54,598 nucleotides of DNA, from NCBI GenBank assembly GCA_030693065.1, contig JAUYBL010000026.1, positions 1 through 54,598 on the forward strand. The letters run 5' to 3'. Shown one piece after another: positions 26,248 through 35,432 of the stretch. Origin of the DNA: Methylococcaceae bacterium (GTDB taxonomy: Bacteria; Pseudomonadota; Gammaproteobacteria; Methylococcales; Methylomonadaceae). Under the pieces are notes generated by a model. The model did not search any database. It saw only the letters and a program-made list of their open reading frames with translations, and was not told where the DNA came from. A program made the translations under genes and the position numbers. Numbering within the stretch: the first letter of the stretch is position 1; every line of letters begins with the position of its first letter.

Positions 26248-27504
26248 ATGAATCTTACCGAGTTAAAAGCAAAACAAATCAGTGAAGTTATTGAAATAGC
26301 CGAATCCCTAGGGCTTGAAAATGTCGCCCGATCCCGTAAACAAGATTTGATTTTCGCCATTCTGAAAAAACAGGCAAAAGCCGGCGATGACATTTATGGT
26401 GACGGTGTTCTGGAAATTTTACAGGATGGTTTTGGCTTCTTACGAACACCGGGATGCTCATACTTAGCAGGTCCTGATGATATTTATGTTTCACCCAGCC
26501 AAATCAGACGCTTCTCCTTAAAAACCGGCGACACCATCAGCGGCAAAATTAGACCGCCTAAAGATAATGAACGCTATTTCGCGATGCTCAAAGTTGATCA
26601 AATCAACTTCGAACCCCCCGAAAACACCAAAAATAAAATTACCTTTTCCAATCTCACTCCACTGTTTGCCAAGCAACGTTTTGTACTGGAACAAGGCAAC
26701 GGTAGTAGCGAAGATTTAACTGGACGCATCATCGATTTAATCGCCCCCATCGGTAAAGGTCAACGCGGCCTGATTGTATCGCCGCCTAAAGCCGGTAAAA
26801 CAATGATCTTGCAAGCGCTGGCACAAGCCATCGCTGACAAAAACCCAGAATGTTATCTGATCGTACTGCTGATTGATGAACGCCCGGAAGAAGTGACGGA
26901 AATGGAGCGCTGTGTGCGCGGCGAAGTTATCTCCAGCACCTTTGATGAACCACCTACCCGACACGTTCAAGTTGCGGAAATGGTTATCGAAAAAGCCCGT
27001 CGCTTGGTTGAACACAAACACGATGTAGTTATTTTGTTAGACTCCATCACTAGACTGGCTCGCGCTTACAATACAGTTGTTCCGTCTTCAGGCAAGATAT
27101 TAACCGGTGGTGTTGATGCTAATGCCCTTGAAAAACCGAAACGTTTTTTCGGCGCCGCGCGGAACATCGAAGAAGGTGGCAGTTTAACCATTATCGCTAC
27201 CGCTTTGGTCGATACCGGCTCCAGAATGGACGAGGTAATCTACGAAGAATTCAAAGGTACCGGCAACATGGAACTGCATCTGGACCGTAAAATTGCCGAA
27301 AAACGCATCTACCCTGCTATCAACATCAACCGCTCCGGCACGCGTCGTGAAGAGTATCTGGTTGATCCTGATTCACTACAAAAAACCTGGATCTTACGCA
27401 AAATCCTTCAACCTATGGACGAAACGGCAGCATCGGAATTTTTAATCGGCAAGCTAAAGGACTTTAAAACCAATGCCGAATTTTTCGATTCCATGAAACG
27501 TTGA
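26248..27504 (+). CDS. rho: Transcription termination factor Rho
   Basis: Rho is the hexameric RNA helicase that ends many transcripts. At 418 aa it matches E. coli Rho. It has the N-terminal [16 protein letters not shown] helical domain, the RNA-binding cold-shock-like motif GFGFLRT, Walker [10 protein letters not shown] and the Q-loop and R-loop region ([12 protein letters not shown]). The 190-base leader between trxA and rho has no obvious intrinsic terminator; Rho autoregulation through such leaders is known in E. coli, but no specific site is visible here. Confidence 0.97.
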   Translation: MNLTELKAKQISEVIEIAESLGLENVARSRKQDLIFAILKKQAKAGDDIYGDGVLEILQDGFGFLRTPGCSYLAGPDDIYVSPSQIRRFSLKTGDTISGKIRPPKDNERYFAMLKVDQINFEPPENTKNKITFSNLTPLFAKQRFVLEQGNGSSEDLTGRIIDLIAPIGKGQRGLIVSPPKAGKTMILQALAQAIADKNPECYLIVLLIDERPEEVTEMERCVRGEVISSTFDEPPTRHVQVAEMVIEKARRLVEHKHDVVILLDSITRLARAYNTVVPSSGKILTGGVDANALEKPKRFFGAARNIEEGGSLTIIATALVDTGSRMDEVIYEEFKGTGNMELHLDRKIAEKRIYPAININRSGTRREEYLVDPDSLQKTWILRKILQPMDETAASEFLIGKLKDFKTNAEFFDSMKR

Positions 27505-27560
27505 TTTTGATAGCCATTAATCCAGCCGCTGCGCTTTATCGTTAACTACATAGAACCACC

Positions 27561-28388
27561 ATGACTGATCCTACCCTGTTGTTCCATGCCCTTATCCTTG
27601 GCATCGTCGAAGGTTTGACCGAATTTTTACCTGTTTCATCAACCGGCCATTTGATTCTAGTCGGTCAATTGCTCGACTTTAACGATGACAAAGGCAAGGT
27701 TTTTGAAATTGCTATTCAGTTTGCGGCGATTTTGGCGGTTGTTTGGGAATACCGAGTACGCTTATTTCATACGTTGGCAAGCATGACCTCCGAAGCCGTT
27801 TCACAACGGCTGGCAATCAATTTGATCGTGGCATTTTTACCTGCGGCAGTATTGGGATTTTTGTTTCTCAAACAAATAAAAACCTATTTATTCAATCCCT
27901 TTGTAGTGGCTTCAGCCTTGATTATTGGTGGTTTTCTGATCCTCTGGGCGGAACGTCGGCAGCATGTAATTCATGCCGAAACAGTTGATGATTTGACTTG
28001 GCAGGATGCGTTAAAAGTCGGTTTTGCCCAAGCATTAGCAATGATTCCCGGCACATCACGCTCAGGAGCTACCATTATCGGCGGCTTATTTTTTGGCTTA
28101 TCTCGGCGCGCAGCAACCGAATTTTCATTTTTTCTCGCCATTCCAACCATGTTTGCGGCGACTTTTTATGACGTTTATAAAAATCGCGAGTTGTTTAGCA
28201 TGGCGGACTTTGAGTTGTTTGCGGTAGGTGGCATCGTGTCGTTTATCAGCGCATTTATTGCTGTTCGTGGCTTGATATATTTCATCAGTCGTCACGACTT
28301 TACTGTGTTTGCTTGGTATCGAATTGTGTTTGGCGTGTTGGTATTGGTTTCAGCCCAACAGGGTTGGGTCGATTGGGGCACTCATTAA
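27561..28388 (+). CDS. uppP: Undecaprenyl-diphosphatase
   Basis: UppP (BacA) dephosphorylates undecaprenyl diphosphate, recycling the lipid carrier for peptidoglycan and O-antigen. The 275 aa membrane protein has about eight segments and both catalytic blocks: [17 protein letters not shown] (16-32) and [13 protein letters not shown] (about 159-171). It follows rho by 56 bases and ends at a strong hairpin. Confidence 0.95.
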   Translation: MTDPTLLFHALILGIVEGLTEFLPVSSTGHLILVGQLLDFNDDKGKVFEIAIQFAAILAVVWEYRVRLFHTLASMTSEAVSQRLAINLIVAFLPAAVLGFLFLKQIKTYLFNPFVVASALIIGGFLILWAERRQHVIHAETVDDLTWQDALKVGFAQALAMIPGTSRSGATIIGGLFFGLSRRAATEFSFFLAIPTMFAATFYDVYKNRELFSMADFELFAVGGIVSFISAFIAVRGLIYFISRHDFTVFAWYRIVFGVLVLVSAQQGWVDWGTH

Positions 28389-28408
28389 TCCCTACTACAA
28401 GCTAGATC

Positions 28409-28437
28409 CTGGCGTTAGTTATAACAACTAACGCCAG
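28409..28437. terminator. Bidirectional terminator hairpin
   Basis: A perfect 12-bp stem, CTGGCGTTAGTT (28409-28420) and AACTAACGCCAG (28426-28437), has a 5-base loop. It sits between the convergent uppP and yggX stops. T-tracts are weak on both sides. Confidence 0.75.
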
Positions 28438-28449
28438 AGTCCAAGTCCA

Positions 28450-28719
28450 CTACTTTTGCGGTACGTAACCTTCAGGCATCTCAGTATTGCCTTCAAACAA
28501 AAACTTTGTCCTTTCTTCAGCTAAGTAGGCTCTAGCCTTAGCATCAAAACTAGCCAGCTTGCCTTCATTAATCAGCATGGTTTGCTTCGCCAACCATTCT
28601 TTCCAAGCTTGCTTAGAGACTTTATCAAATATTTCCTGACCTTTGGGGCCAGGAAACGGCGGCTCATCCAGGCCTTCTGCTGTTATTCCCAGTTTTACGC
28701 AATGCACTGTTCTTGTCAT
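28450..28719 (-). CDS. yggX: Probable Fe(2+)-trafficking protein
   Basis: YggX protects iron-sulfur clusters and DNA from oxidative damage. The 89 aa protein begins MTRTVHCVKLGITAEGLDEP with the conserved N-terminal cysteine (Cys7), followed by PPFPGPKGQEIF and WKEWLAKQTMLINE. Its ATG overlaps the mutY stop by one base (TAATG), so it is in the asmA-mutY-yggX operon, an arrangement shared with Pseudomonas. Confidence 0.95.
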   Translation of the reverse strand: MTRTVHCVKLGITAEGLDEPPFPGPKGQEIFDKVSKQAWKEWLAKQTMLINEGKLASFDAKARAYLAEERTKFLFEGNTEMPEGYVPQK

Positions 28720-29765
28720 TATTTATCCTCGCTAAAGTATTGCAACAGCAGCTTAATGGGCGCTGCTAGTCCAAGATCGTTAAATTGCTCCGCTTTATAC
28801 CAGAGCCCCTGATTAGCTTCCATCACAAAATTGTTGGGGTTATTGGTATCAATCAGCAGCGGTGTGTAGTCCAAATGATAATGCGAAAAGGTATGCCGTT
28901 TAACGTCAAACTCTTGCTGATACTTGATGGACAACTGCCTGAGTCCGCACCATTGCTGAGCTTCATCGATACTGTCAAACTCAGGCACGCTCCATAGCCC
29001 ACCCCAAATACCGGTGGGCGGGCGTTTTTCCAGCCATATTTGATGATCAGGATCACGTAATAATAAAAACACTTTTTCTTTAACCGGCAAGGTCTTGGCC
29101 GGTTTAGAACTTGGAAGCGAGGCCACGGTATTGGTGGCTTTGGCGATGCAGGCGCCGACCAAAGGACAGACTGAACATGCGGGTTTGCGTCGCGTACAGA
29201 CTGTCGCCCCTAAATCCATAATAGCTTGCGTGAAGTCGGCAACTCGATCTACGGGGGTCAAGTCTGTACTAATCGCCCAAAGCAACTTCTCCACTTGATT
29301 GCTGCCAGGCCAGCCGGAAATTGCTCTAAACCTTGTTAATACGCGTTTGACGTTGCCATCAAGAATGGGATGACTGCTTTTGAAAGCAATGCTCAAAATT
29401 GCGCCGGCAGTAGAACGACCAATGCCAGGAAGATTGACCAACTCATCTAACGAATCTGGAAAATAACCTTGTGCGGCAATAATCTGAGCGGTTTTATGTA
29501 GATTTCTCGCTCTGGCGTAATAGCCAAGTCCTGACCAAAGCGCCAACACCTCGTCTTCAGGCGCTTGCGCCAAGCTTTCAATATCAGGGAATTTACCTGT
29601 AAATGCATTGAAATAATCGATAACGGTTGCGACTTGAGTTTGCTGCAACATCGTCTCGGAAAGCCAGACCCGATAAGGCGTGATATTTTGTTGCCAGGGC
29701 AAATCTTTGCGGCCATGCTGATCAAACCAGTCGAGCAAGTTTTTTTGAAACTTCTGCGGAGTCAT
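28719..29765 (-). CDS. mutY: Adenine DNA glycosylase
   Basis: MutY removes adenine mispaired with 8-oxoguanine. At 348 aa it has the catalytic glutamate in ETMLQQTQVATV, the helix-hairpin-helix LPGIGRSTAGAIL with its downstream Asp (ILDGNVKRVLTR), and the [4Fe-4S] cluster cysteines in CTRRKPACSVCPLVGAC (C-x6-C-x2-C-x5-C). The C-terminal third is the Nudix-like 8-oxoG recognition domain. It begins one base from the asmA stop, so the two are adjacent without overlap. Confidence 0.96.
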   Translation of the reverse strand: MTPQKFQKNLLDWFDQHGRKDLPWQQNITPYRVWLSETMLQQTQVATVIDYFNAFTGKFPDIESLAQAPEDEVLALWSGLGYYARARNLHKTAQIIAAQGYFPDSLDELVNLPGIGRSTAGAILSIAFKSSHPILDGNVKRVLTRFRAISGWPGSNQVEKLLWAISTDLTPVDRVADFTQAIMDLGATVCTRRKPACSVCPLVGACIAKATNTVASLPSSKPAKTLPVKEKVFLLLRDPDHQIWLEKRPPTGIWGGLWSVPEFDSIDEAQQWCGLRQLSIKYQQEFDVKRHTFSHYHLDYTPLLIDTNNPNNFVMEANQGLWYKAEQFNDLGLAAPIKLLLQYFSEDK

Positions 29766-31883
29766 TTAATGAAATAGCCCTTTCAATAAATCGCCGGTGC
29801 CTGGACCCAGCTTTTTATCCAGTTTATTCATGAGCTTATTTATTTTATCTTTATTTTTATCCAGCACTTTTTCGATTCTGGCTTTATCGGTTAACAACGC
29901 AGTGGCATCGATTGCGTAATTTAAATTATCGAAAGGCCCAGTGATGGCGATAACCAATGGCGGGCTTGGCGCTTGACCGGTTTCCTGGGCGGGCAATCTG
30001 GCATTCACCTGATAATTCAGCGTTTCGTTGACGATATTGGCACTGCCTTTACCATCAACATGTAACTTGGCTGCGGTAGCGATCAAATCATCGTTACGCA
30101 CGAGACCATTGTTAATAGCCGCTGTGCCGGTGATTTGCGTAAATAGGGTTTGATCATCTTTATTGTCTGTCGGTAAGCCGGTGCCTTTGATTAACGCTTT
30201 GCCGTTATCAATAATTTTTTGCAGATTAACGCCTTTAATCACCGCGTCTTTAATCGACACATCCAAATGACCATTCAACGTCGATTTCAATTCATCGGCA
30301 TTACTACCTTGCGCTTGCAGCTGCGCTGATGCCGTCAATTGCCCGGTGATAGGCTTCTTAAACAGCCCTTTCAACCAAGGTTCAATCTGTACCTTGGTCA
30401 ATTGCTCATTCAAAGCAATAACCGGTTTTTTATTCCGGGCATCCACACTGATATTGCCAGAGTAAGCGCCCTGATAAAATGTATTTACCGATTGTTGTGT
30501 CGCGACTTTACCGTCTTTTGCGGTTAGTTTTAATTTAACGCCCTGTAAATCAACCCCGCGCACAGTTAATTTACCTAAAGTGATTTGACCATCAGCATTT
30601 AATTTTCTTAACGTTTCCACCGGCAAGGCCGCCGCACCTGCCGCCAATGCTGCACCTGGACTTGCTAATGTTTGCTTTTTAGAATTATTAACTGGCGGCA
30701 AATAACGATCCAGCGCCAACGTATCCAATGCCAAGTCAAAACCGATAGCGGACTGGTTTGCGGTATTAACGCTAATTTGCCCTTGAGCGTGTGTGTCATC
30801 AAGCGTCATTTCCAGATTTTGCAATTCAATAACATCTGGCGTTGCATGTAAGTTGCTTTGCCAAGACAGTAAATTCAGTGCTTTAGCATCCTGCATAGCG
30901 GGTAGGCTAATAGCCAATTCTTGCAGTAATTTAGCCAGATTGAACGGAGCGATGCTCAGATTCCCAGCAAAATCAGGCGCATCTTTGATACCCGTGCCGA
31001 CAATATCAGCGCTAAGTAAAGCTTCGCCTAGAGCCAGTTTTAAACCTGTGAGCTTAACGTCCTGCTTGGCTGAGTCTAATGCGGCATCGGCAATAGTTAA
31101 AGTACTGGTCAGGGACTTTGCAGGCATGTTTTCGCCAGATAGCGTGGACTGCAATTGGGTGCTGCTTAAAGAATAATTATCGAACTTATCGTTAATCGTT
31201 AAAGCGGTTTTGAGTTTAATGGCTGCTGAAAAGCCGGATTTTATATTGGCGGCATGTAGTGACAGTATGACATTGACTGGCACATCAAAACTAAACTGCT
31301 CGGTATCGAGATTAAGGTCTTTGATTAGCCAAGCGGCGTCGGCTTGCGCGTCTTGCCAGCTAACTTGGGCATCACTCACAGAGATTTTACCCACTGCAAA
31401 TAACGCCAGCGCATCGGTTTTACTGGTTGCTGGCGCTTGATTTAAACTGGTTGATGGTGGGATGGCCTGCTCAGGTGTTTTAGTAAAATCATCCCAGTTA
31501 TTCAGTCCTTGATTGTTTCTGGCAAGGTTGAGCGCCAGTCCCTTCAAAACGAGTTGATTAATGGCAATTTTTTTCTCCAGCAATAATGGTAGCAACTGAA
31601 CGCTAATGTCACTGGTTGTAACGGTAACAAACGGTTTATTTTCAAAGCCTTGAGCATTACTCAATGTCAATGCGCCAGTCGTTATGCCTAGCCAAGGAAA
31701 TAGCGAAAGCTTAATGTCGCCGTCAATTGTCAGGTCCCGCCCCGTGCTGTCCTTAACAGCCGCGGAAATTTCCGGTTTAAATTGATTTGGGTCGACAAAT
31801 GCAGGCACTGCCAAAATTGCCACGACCAGCAATAAAATTATCGCCAGCAGCACTGACACCGTAATTTTTATAGGTTTTTTCAC
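29766..31883 (-). CDS. asmA: AsmA family protein
   Basis: AsmA-like proteins are inner-membrane-anchored periplasmic bridges of the outer-membrane biogenesis and lipid-transport group. The 705 aa product has one N-terminal membrane segment (ITVSVLLAIILLLVVAILAV) followed by FVDPNQFKPEISAAV, the family opening. The long beta-rich body ends in the AsmA C-terminal region (GNAL- and LNYQVNARLP-type). The start is GTG, with AGGAG eight bases upstream. It heads the asmA-mutY-yggX operon. Confidence 0.9.
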   Translation of the reverse strand: MKKPIKITVSVLLAIILLLVVAILAVPAFVDPNQFKPEISAAVKDSTGRDLTIDGDIKLSLFPWLGITTGALTLSNAQGFENKPFVTVTTSDISVQLLPLLLEKKIAINQLVLKGLALNLARNNQGLNNWDDFTKTPEQAIPPSTSLNQAPATSKTDALALFAVGKISVSDAQVSWQDAQADAAWLIKDLNLDTEQFSFDVPVNVILSLHAANIKSGFSAAIKLKTALTINDKFDNYSLSSTQLQSTLSGENMPAKSLTSTLTIADAALDSAKQDVKLTGLKLALGEALLSADIVGTGIKDAPDFAGNLSIAPFNLAKLLQELAISLPAMQDAKALNLLSWQSNLHATPDVIELQNLEMTLDDTHAQGQISVNTANQSAIGFDLALDTLALDRYLPPVNNSKKQTLASPGAALAAGAAALPVETLRKLNADGQITLGKLTVRGVDLQGVKLKLTAKDGKVATQQSVNTFYQGAYSGNISVDARNKKPVIALNEQLTKVQIEPWLKGLFKKPITGQLTASAQLQAQGSNADELKSTLNGHLDVSIKDAVIKGVNLQKIIDNGKALIKGTGLPTDNKDDQTLFTQITGTAAINNGLVRNDDLIATAAKLHVDGKGSANIVNETLNYQVNARLPAQETGQAPSPPLVIAITGPFDNLNYAIDATALLTDKARIEKVLDKNKDKINKLMNKLDKKLGPGTGDLLKGLFH

Positions 31884-31976
31884 AATGCGCTCCTGCCTTG
31901 AAAATGTAATATCATTGCACGCTCACGGCAGCCAAAGCGGCTGTCCCAAGTAAAATCAATTATACGGGGTGGAGAT

Positions 31977-32258
31977 ATGTTGCTTTTAGCTAAATTTGCT
32001 GGCATTGCCGTGCTGGTGTGGTTTTTTATAAGCGCCAAACAACAAGGTGAATCCGCTTATAAATGGGCCATTATTGGTGTGATCGGCTATTGGGTTGCAT
32101 GGTGGGCGGTGCGTTTGTCTATCGTTGCACCGCTAACTGCATTATTTCCAAAAAATGGCATGGCGATTTTTTTGATTACTCAGATACCGGCTGTATGCGC
32201 ATTTATTGCCGCTTTTTTTATCCGCAAAAAATTAATAGCTGACGCAACAAATCAATAA
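31977..32258 (+). CDS. Small integral membrane protein
   Basis: I do not recognise a specific family. The 93 aa protein has three hydrophobic segments: a short N-terminal one (LLLAKFAGIAVLVWFFISA), a central one (WAIIGVIGYWVAWWAVRLSI) and a C-terminal one (IFLITQIPAVCAFIAAFFI) ending in a short basic tail. It is monocistronic, divergent from asmA, and ends at a strong hairpin shared with the peroxiredoxin gene. GGTGGAGAT precedes the ATG. Confidence 0.75.
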   Translation: MLLLAKFAGIAVLVWFFISAKQQGESAYKWAIIGVIGYWVAWWAVRLSIVAPLTALFPKNGMAIFLITQIPAVCAFIAAFFIRKKLIADATNQ

Positions 32259-32276
32259 CGCATCTTTAAAATACAC

Positions 32277-32310
32277 AAAAGGCGCGGTGTGTTGCCACAA
32301 CGCGCCTTTT
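32277..32310. terminator. Bidirectional intrinsic terminator
   Basis: AAAAGGCGCG (32277-32286) and CGCGCCTTTT (32301-32310) pair perfectly. The A/T ends give a U-tract in either direction, serving the small membrane protein gene and the convergent peroxiredoxin gene. Confidence 0.88.
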
Positions 32311-32329
32311 GCTGGTCACCTAAAACAAA

Positions 32330-32938
32330 TTACAACTTGTCGGCGTTTTTATCCAAATACGCTGCAACACCTGATGGACTTGCATCCATACCAGCATCAC
32401 CTTTTTGCCAGCCGGCTGGGCAAACTTCACCGTGTTCTTCATGAAATTGCAGTGCATCAACTACGCGCAGCAATTCATCGATGTTACGGCCTAATGGCAA
32501 ATCATTGACGACTTGATGTCGCACCAATCCACTACGGTCGATCAAGAATGATCCACGGAAAGCAACGCCGCCAGCAGTTTCAACATCATAATCTTTAGCG
32601 ATTGAATGTGTTAAATCCGCAGCCAATGTGTAACGCACAGCACCGATACCACCTTTGTTGATGGGGGTGTTACGCCAAGCGTTGTGAGTAAAATGCGAGT
32701 CGATAGACACGGCAACAACTTCAACATTACGGCTTTTGAATTCGTCAATGCGGTGATCTAAAGCAATCAATTCGCTTGGGCATACAAAAGTGAAATCCAA
32801 TGGATAGAAAAACACCACAGCATATTTGCCTTTGCTGCTGGTTTCGCTAGAAAAGTTGAATGCATCAACAATTTGACCATCGCCAAGCACAGCAGGTACT
32901 GTGAAATCAGGCGCTTGTTTACCAACTAAAACACTCAT
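32330..32938 (-). CDS. Typical 2-Cys peroxiredoxin (AhpC/Prx1 group)
   Basis: This enzyme reduces hydrogen peroxide and organic hydroperoxides. The 202 aa protein has the peroxidatic cysteine in YPLDFTFVCPSELI (about Cys53) and the resolving cysteine in GEVCPAGW (about Cys173). The GG-like loop (AAGGVAFRG) and the C-terminal extension (GVAAYLDKNADKL) also fit. The ATG at 32938 has a GGAGAGTG ribosome site; an upstream in-frame start would add four residues. Names such as tsaA or ahpC are used for this group; I leave the symbol empty. Thioredoxin (trxA, this window) is a likely electron donor. Confidence 0.93.
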   Translation of the reverse strand: MSVLVGKQAPDFTVPAVLGDGQIVDAFNFSSETSSKGKYAVVFFYPLDFTFVCPSELIALDHRIDEFKSRNVEVVAVSIDSHFTHNAWRNTPINKGGIGAVRYTLAADLTHSIAKDYDVETAGGVAFRGSFLIDRSGLVRHQVVNDLPLGRNIDELLRVVDALQFHEEHGEVCPAGWQKGDAGMDASPSGVAAYLDKNADKL

Positions 32939-33202
32939 CGCACTCTCCAAAAATAGTTAAAAATCATTGTGTTATGAATTCATGATCAGCCGCTTCGACG
33001 AGGGGCTTGCGGTTATTCTACACCAGGAAGGTAGGAAATTGTCTAGCGTTATGACTTAGTACTTGCAATGGACTGAGCTTTGATGATAATTTGTAAGCGT
33101 TGACTTACAGTGAAAAGTATTCTGGCTTACATGTGCAATATGGATGGTGGCTGGATCTTTGCTGTTAAATTCACATTGTGTAATTAGACGGAAAACCAAA
33201 CC

Positions 33203-33712
33203 ATGGCAAAAAATAAGCATATCACCGAACCTGATGTCTTTGGATATCAAGTACGTATCGTCAGACGCGGCAAAGAAAGTAGCCGCTATTTCTCTCATAA
33301 ACTCTGGGGTAATCGCGGTAAATCCTTGCAGGCAGCTATTGCTTGGCGAGACCAAATGCTGGTTGTACTGAAGGGCAGTAAGACACGTTTTCTCAAACCA
33401 CCCAAAAACAAAACCACCACCGGCGTAACCGGCGTTTCCAGAACCGTAAAATATGATCATCGCAAAGATAAAAGTTATCTTTGCTATACCGTTTTTTGGG
33501 TTTGCAATGGCAAGTCAAAAAACAAAACTTTTCAGGTGGGCAATGTAGAAAAAGTCAGTGCGGATGACGAGCTGCATGCTTTTCGTACCGCGCGTTTATT
33601 CAGAAGTTGCTACGAATACGCCATTGATAATGACTTGGAATTCGATGATTCCCAATTTGTAGGCTGGAAAAAAATTCGAATTTACGATGATGAGAATTTA
33701 GTTGTAGTTTAG
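33203..33712 (+). CDS. AP2-like DNA-binding domain protein
   Basis: The 169 aa protein is basic and has two similar halves, each with the AP2/ERF pattern of three beta strands followed by a helix. The first runs through GYQVRIVRRGKESSRYFSHK and AAIAWRDQMLV; the second begins TTGVTGVSRTVKY and includes YTVFWVCNGKSKNKTFQVG and HAFRTARLFRSCYEYA. AP2 domains are known from plant transcription factors and from bacterial and phage homing endonucleases and integrases. No nuclease or recombinase domain is present here. It may be a freestanding DNA-binding protein or a remnant of a mobile gene. It converges with tonB, separated by a strong hairpin. The family call is by pattern, moderate confidence. 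Confidence 0.65.
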   Translation: MAKNKHITEPDVFGYQVRIVRRGKESSRYFSHKLWGNRGKSLQAAIAWRDQMLVVLKGSKTRFLKPPKNKTTTGVTGVSRTVKYDHRKDKSYLCYTVFWVCNGKSKNKTFQVGNVEKVSADDELHAFRTARLFRSCYEYAIDNDLEFDDSQFVGWKKIRIYDDENLVVV

Positions 33713-33721
33713 TGTTTTAAG

Positions 33722-33756
33722 CGCTCTGGTCAGTAGCATAGCTTTTGACCAGAGCG
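33722..33756. terminator. Bidirectional terminator hairpin
   Basis: CGCTCTGGTCA (33722-33732) and TGACCAGAGCG (33746-33756) form a perfect 11-bp stem between the AP2-like gene and the convergent tonB. TTTTAA flanks it on the left, giving a U-rich tail for minus-strand transcripts. Confidence 0.8.
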
Positions 33757-33787
33757 AAGTCGATTTATCCTCAAGCCAGTCTTACCT

Positions 33788-34498
33788 TTATTCGGCAAGC
33801 TTAAATCTAAAGGTTTGTTCAGCACGCTGCTCCACTGCTACACCATCGACTATTTTGCCTTTAAATTTCCATTGTCTGATGGCTTTGAGAGCAGCTTCGT
33901 CAAAAATATCGGCTGGTTCAGCTGCGATTACTTCAGCATCAGTTACTTCACCGTCTGTGGAAATAGTAAATTCCACCTTTACCCAGCCTTCTACATGACG
34001 ACTCGCGGCACGTTGTGGGTACTTGGGTTCGACACGCTCCAAAGGAACCACGCCTGATACTACCTTGCCGGTACTTGCTGTAGCAGGCTTTGCTTCTGGT
34101 GCGACTGCACGGCTAGGTTGAGCAGGAGCCGCACTAATGACGGGAGCATTTGCTGGCGCAGAAGGCATGGGCGCAGGTAAATCAAGTTTGGGCAAATCTG
34201 CAGGTAAGGACTGTTGTTTTACCGGTGTAGGTTGCTGAATTTTTTTCGGCTTTGGCGGCGAAGGCTGTTCTTTTTTAGGTTGCGGCTGCTGCTTATTTTC
34301 AACCTGTTGCACTTGTTTTTCCGGCTCCTTTTGCTTCGGTTTGGGTGGTTCCTTTTTTAGCCGTATAAACTCCATCATAGTTAAAGATGCATCTTTTCTT
34401 ACTTGCTGAGTATTGCTCATCAGCATAGCTTGCATTAGCCAAAATAAGCTCAGCGTCACCAAAACGCCAACTAATAGGGCCGTTGTCAAAGATTTCAC
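33788..34498 (-). CDS. tonB: Energy transducer TonB (TonB2 type)
   Basis: TonB spans the periplasm and passes proton-motive energy to outer-membrane receptors. The 236 aa protein has an N-terminal membrane anchor (LVGVLVTLSLFWLMQAML), a long Pro/Lys/Gln-rich spacer and a C-terminal domain with PKYPQRAASRHVEGWVKVEF and AALKAIRQWKF. The SHxxH face of E. coli TonB is absent from the anchor, as is usual in TonB2 proteins. The ATG overlaps the exbD stop by four bases. It is last in the operon. Confidence 0.9.
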   Translation of the reverse strand: MKSLTTALLVGVLVTLSLFWLMQAMLMSNTQQVRKDASLTMMEFIRLKKEPPKPKQKEPEKQVQQVENKQQPQPKKEQPSPPKPKKIQQPTPVKQQSLPADLPKLDLPAPMPSAPANAPVISAAPAQPSRAVAPEAKPATASTGKVVSGVVPLERVEPKYPQRAASRHVEGWVKVEFTISTDGEVTDAEVIAAEPADIFDEAALKAIRQWKFKGKIVDGVAVEQRAEQTFRFKLAE

Positions 34499-34908
34499 TG
34501 GCCGTCTGACTCCGTTGCGATAGCTGCGTTTTCAATCCCAGCCAGGCGAATTTGATCCATCACACTCACTAACACATGAGTTTTAGCCTCCCGGTCGGCA
34601 GTGATTACAACAGATCCCAATGGATTTTCTGCATGTAACCTGGCGACATTGGCCCTAACCGCGCGCAGATCCACGACATGTTTATCAATCCATATTTCGC
34701 CGCCGGCACTGATGGCGACAATAATATGTGCTTGCTCTTTGCGCTGGGCAGTTTCGGCTTGCGGACGATTAACTTCCAGCCCTGATTCTTTAATTGATGA
34801 GCTGGTGACAATAAAAAAAATCAGCATAATAAACACGATGTCGAGCATCGGCGTCATATCCAACTCAGCCTGTTGATCGGCAGACGATCGGCTACTTTTA
34901 CGGCGCAT
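34495..34908 (-). CDS. exbD: ExbD/TolR-type biopolymer transport protein
   Basis: ExbD forms the proton-driven motor with ExbB. The 137 aa product has one membrane helix carrying the essential aspartate (Asp23 in MTPMLDIVFIMLIFF) and a periplasmic domain. It is fourth in the five-gene TonB cluster; 11 bases separate it from the upstream channel gene and it overlaps tonB. Confidence 0.92.
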   Translation of the reverse strand: MRRKSSRSSADQQAELDMTPMLDIVFIMLIFFIVTSSSIKESGLEVNRPQAETAQRKEQAHIIVAISAGGEIWIDKHVVDLRAVRANVARLHAENPLGSVVITADREAKTHVLVSVMDQIRLAGIENAAIATESDGQ

Positions 34909-34919
34909 GAGGAATCTTC

Positions 34920-35432
34920 CTAGTGGTATTTTAATAAATCGGTTAGATGATGGGTTTCTTCACTGACACGTTGTTCAAGTCGTTTGCTGAAATAAAGACC
35001 GCCGATAGCGATCATCATCCCTGCCATGGTTGGAATAGTCGCCTGTGACACCCCGGCTGCCATCGCTCTGGCATTACTGGTGCCGACTACCGCCATCACA
35101 TCAAATACATGAATCATCCCGGTAACAGTGCCCAGTAAGCCGAGTAAAGGGCACAAGCTCACCAGCATATTAATTACCGGCAACGTTTTTGACATCTGGA
35201 TTTTGGCTTCCGAAATAATACAATCTCGGATGTATAAAGCATTCGCGGACTCACGATCGTTACGATTGCTCCATTGCGCCACCCAGTGTTCTTTAAGTTG
35301 CGGATAAGCTTGCCTAAAAAAGATAAACCGCTCAGCCACTAGCGTCCATAGCGATATTGAAACAAATAAAATGATCCAAAGGACATTGCCGCCGGCATTA
35401 AGAAAGTCGCGTAACGACTCCAGTAAAGACAT
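34920..35432 (-). CDS. exbB: MotA/TolQ/ExbB proton channel protein (ExbB2)
   Basis: This 170 aa protein is the short ExbB of TonB2 systems. It has three membrane segments and the conserved LVSLCPLLGLLGTVTGMIHVF stretch shared with MotA and TolQ. Its ATG overlaps the stop of the larger ExbB-like gene by one base. It is expected to form the pentameric channel around an ExbD dimer. Confidence 0.92.
   Translation of the reverse strand: MSLLESLRDFLNAGGNVLWIILFVSISLWTLVAERFIFFRQAYPQLKEHWVAQWSNRNDRESANALYIRDCIISEAKIQMSKTLPVINMLVSLCPLLGLLGTVTGMIHVFDVMAVVGTSNARAMAAGVSQATIPTMAGMMIAIGGLYFSKRLEQRVSEETHHLTDLLKYH

Noticed and set aside
26121-26393. 90-codon minus-strand frame across the rho leader
   Set aside because: Antisense to the conserved rho start; no ribosome site.
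33056-33460. 134-codon minus-strand frame
   Set aside because: Antisense to the AP2-like gene, whose frame has the repeat pattern and a start-proximal purine run.
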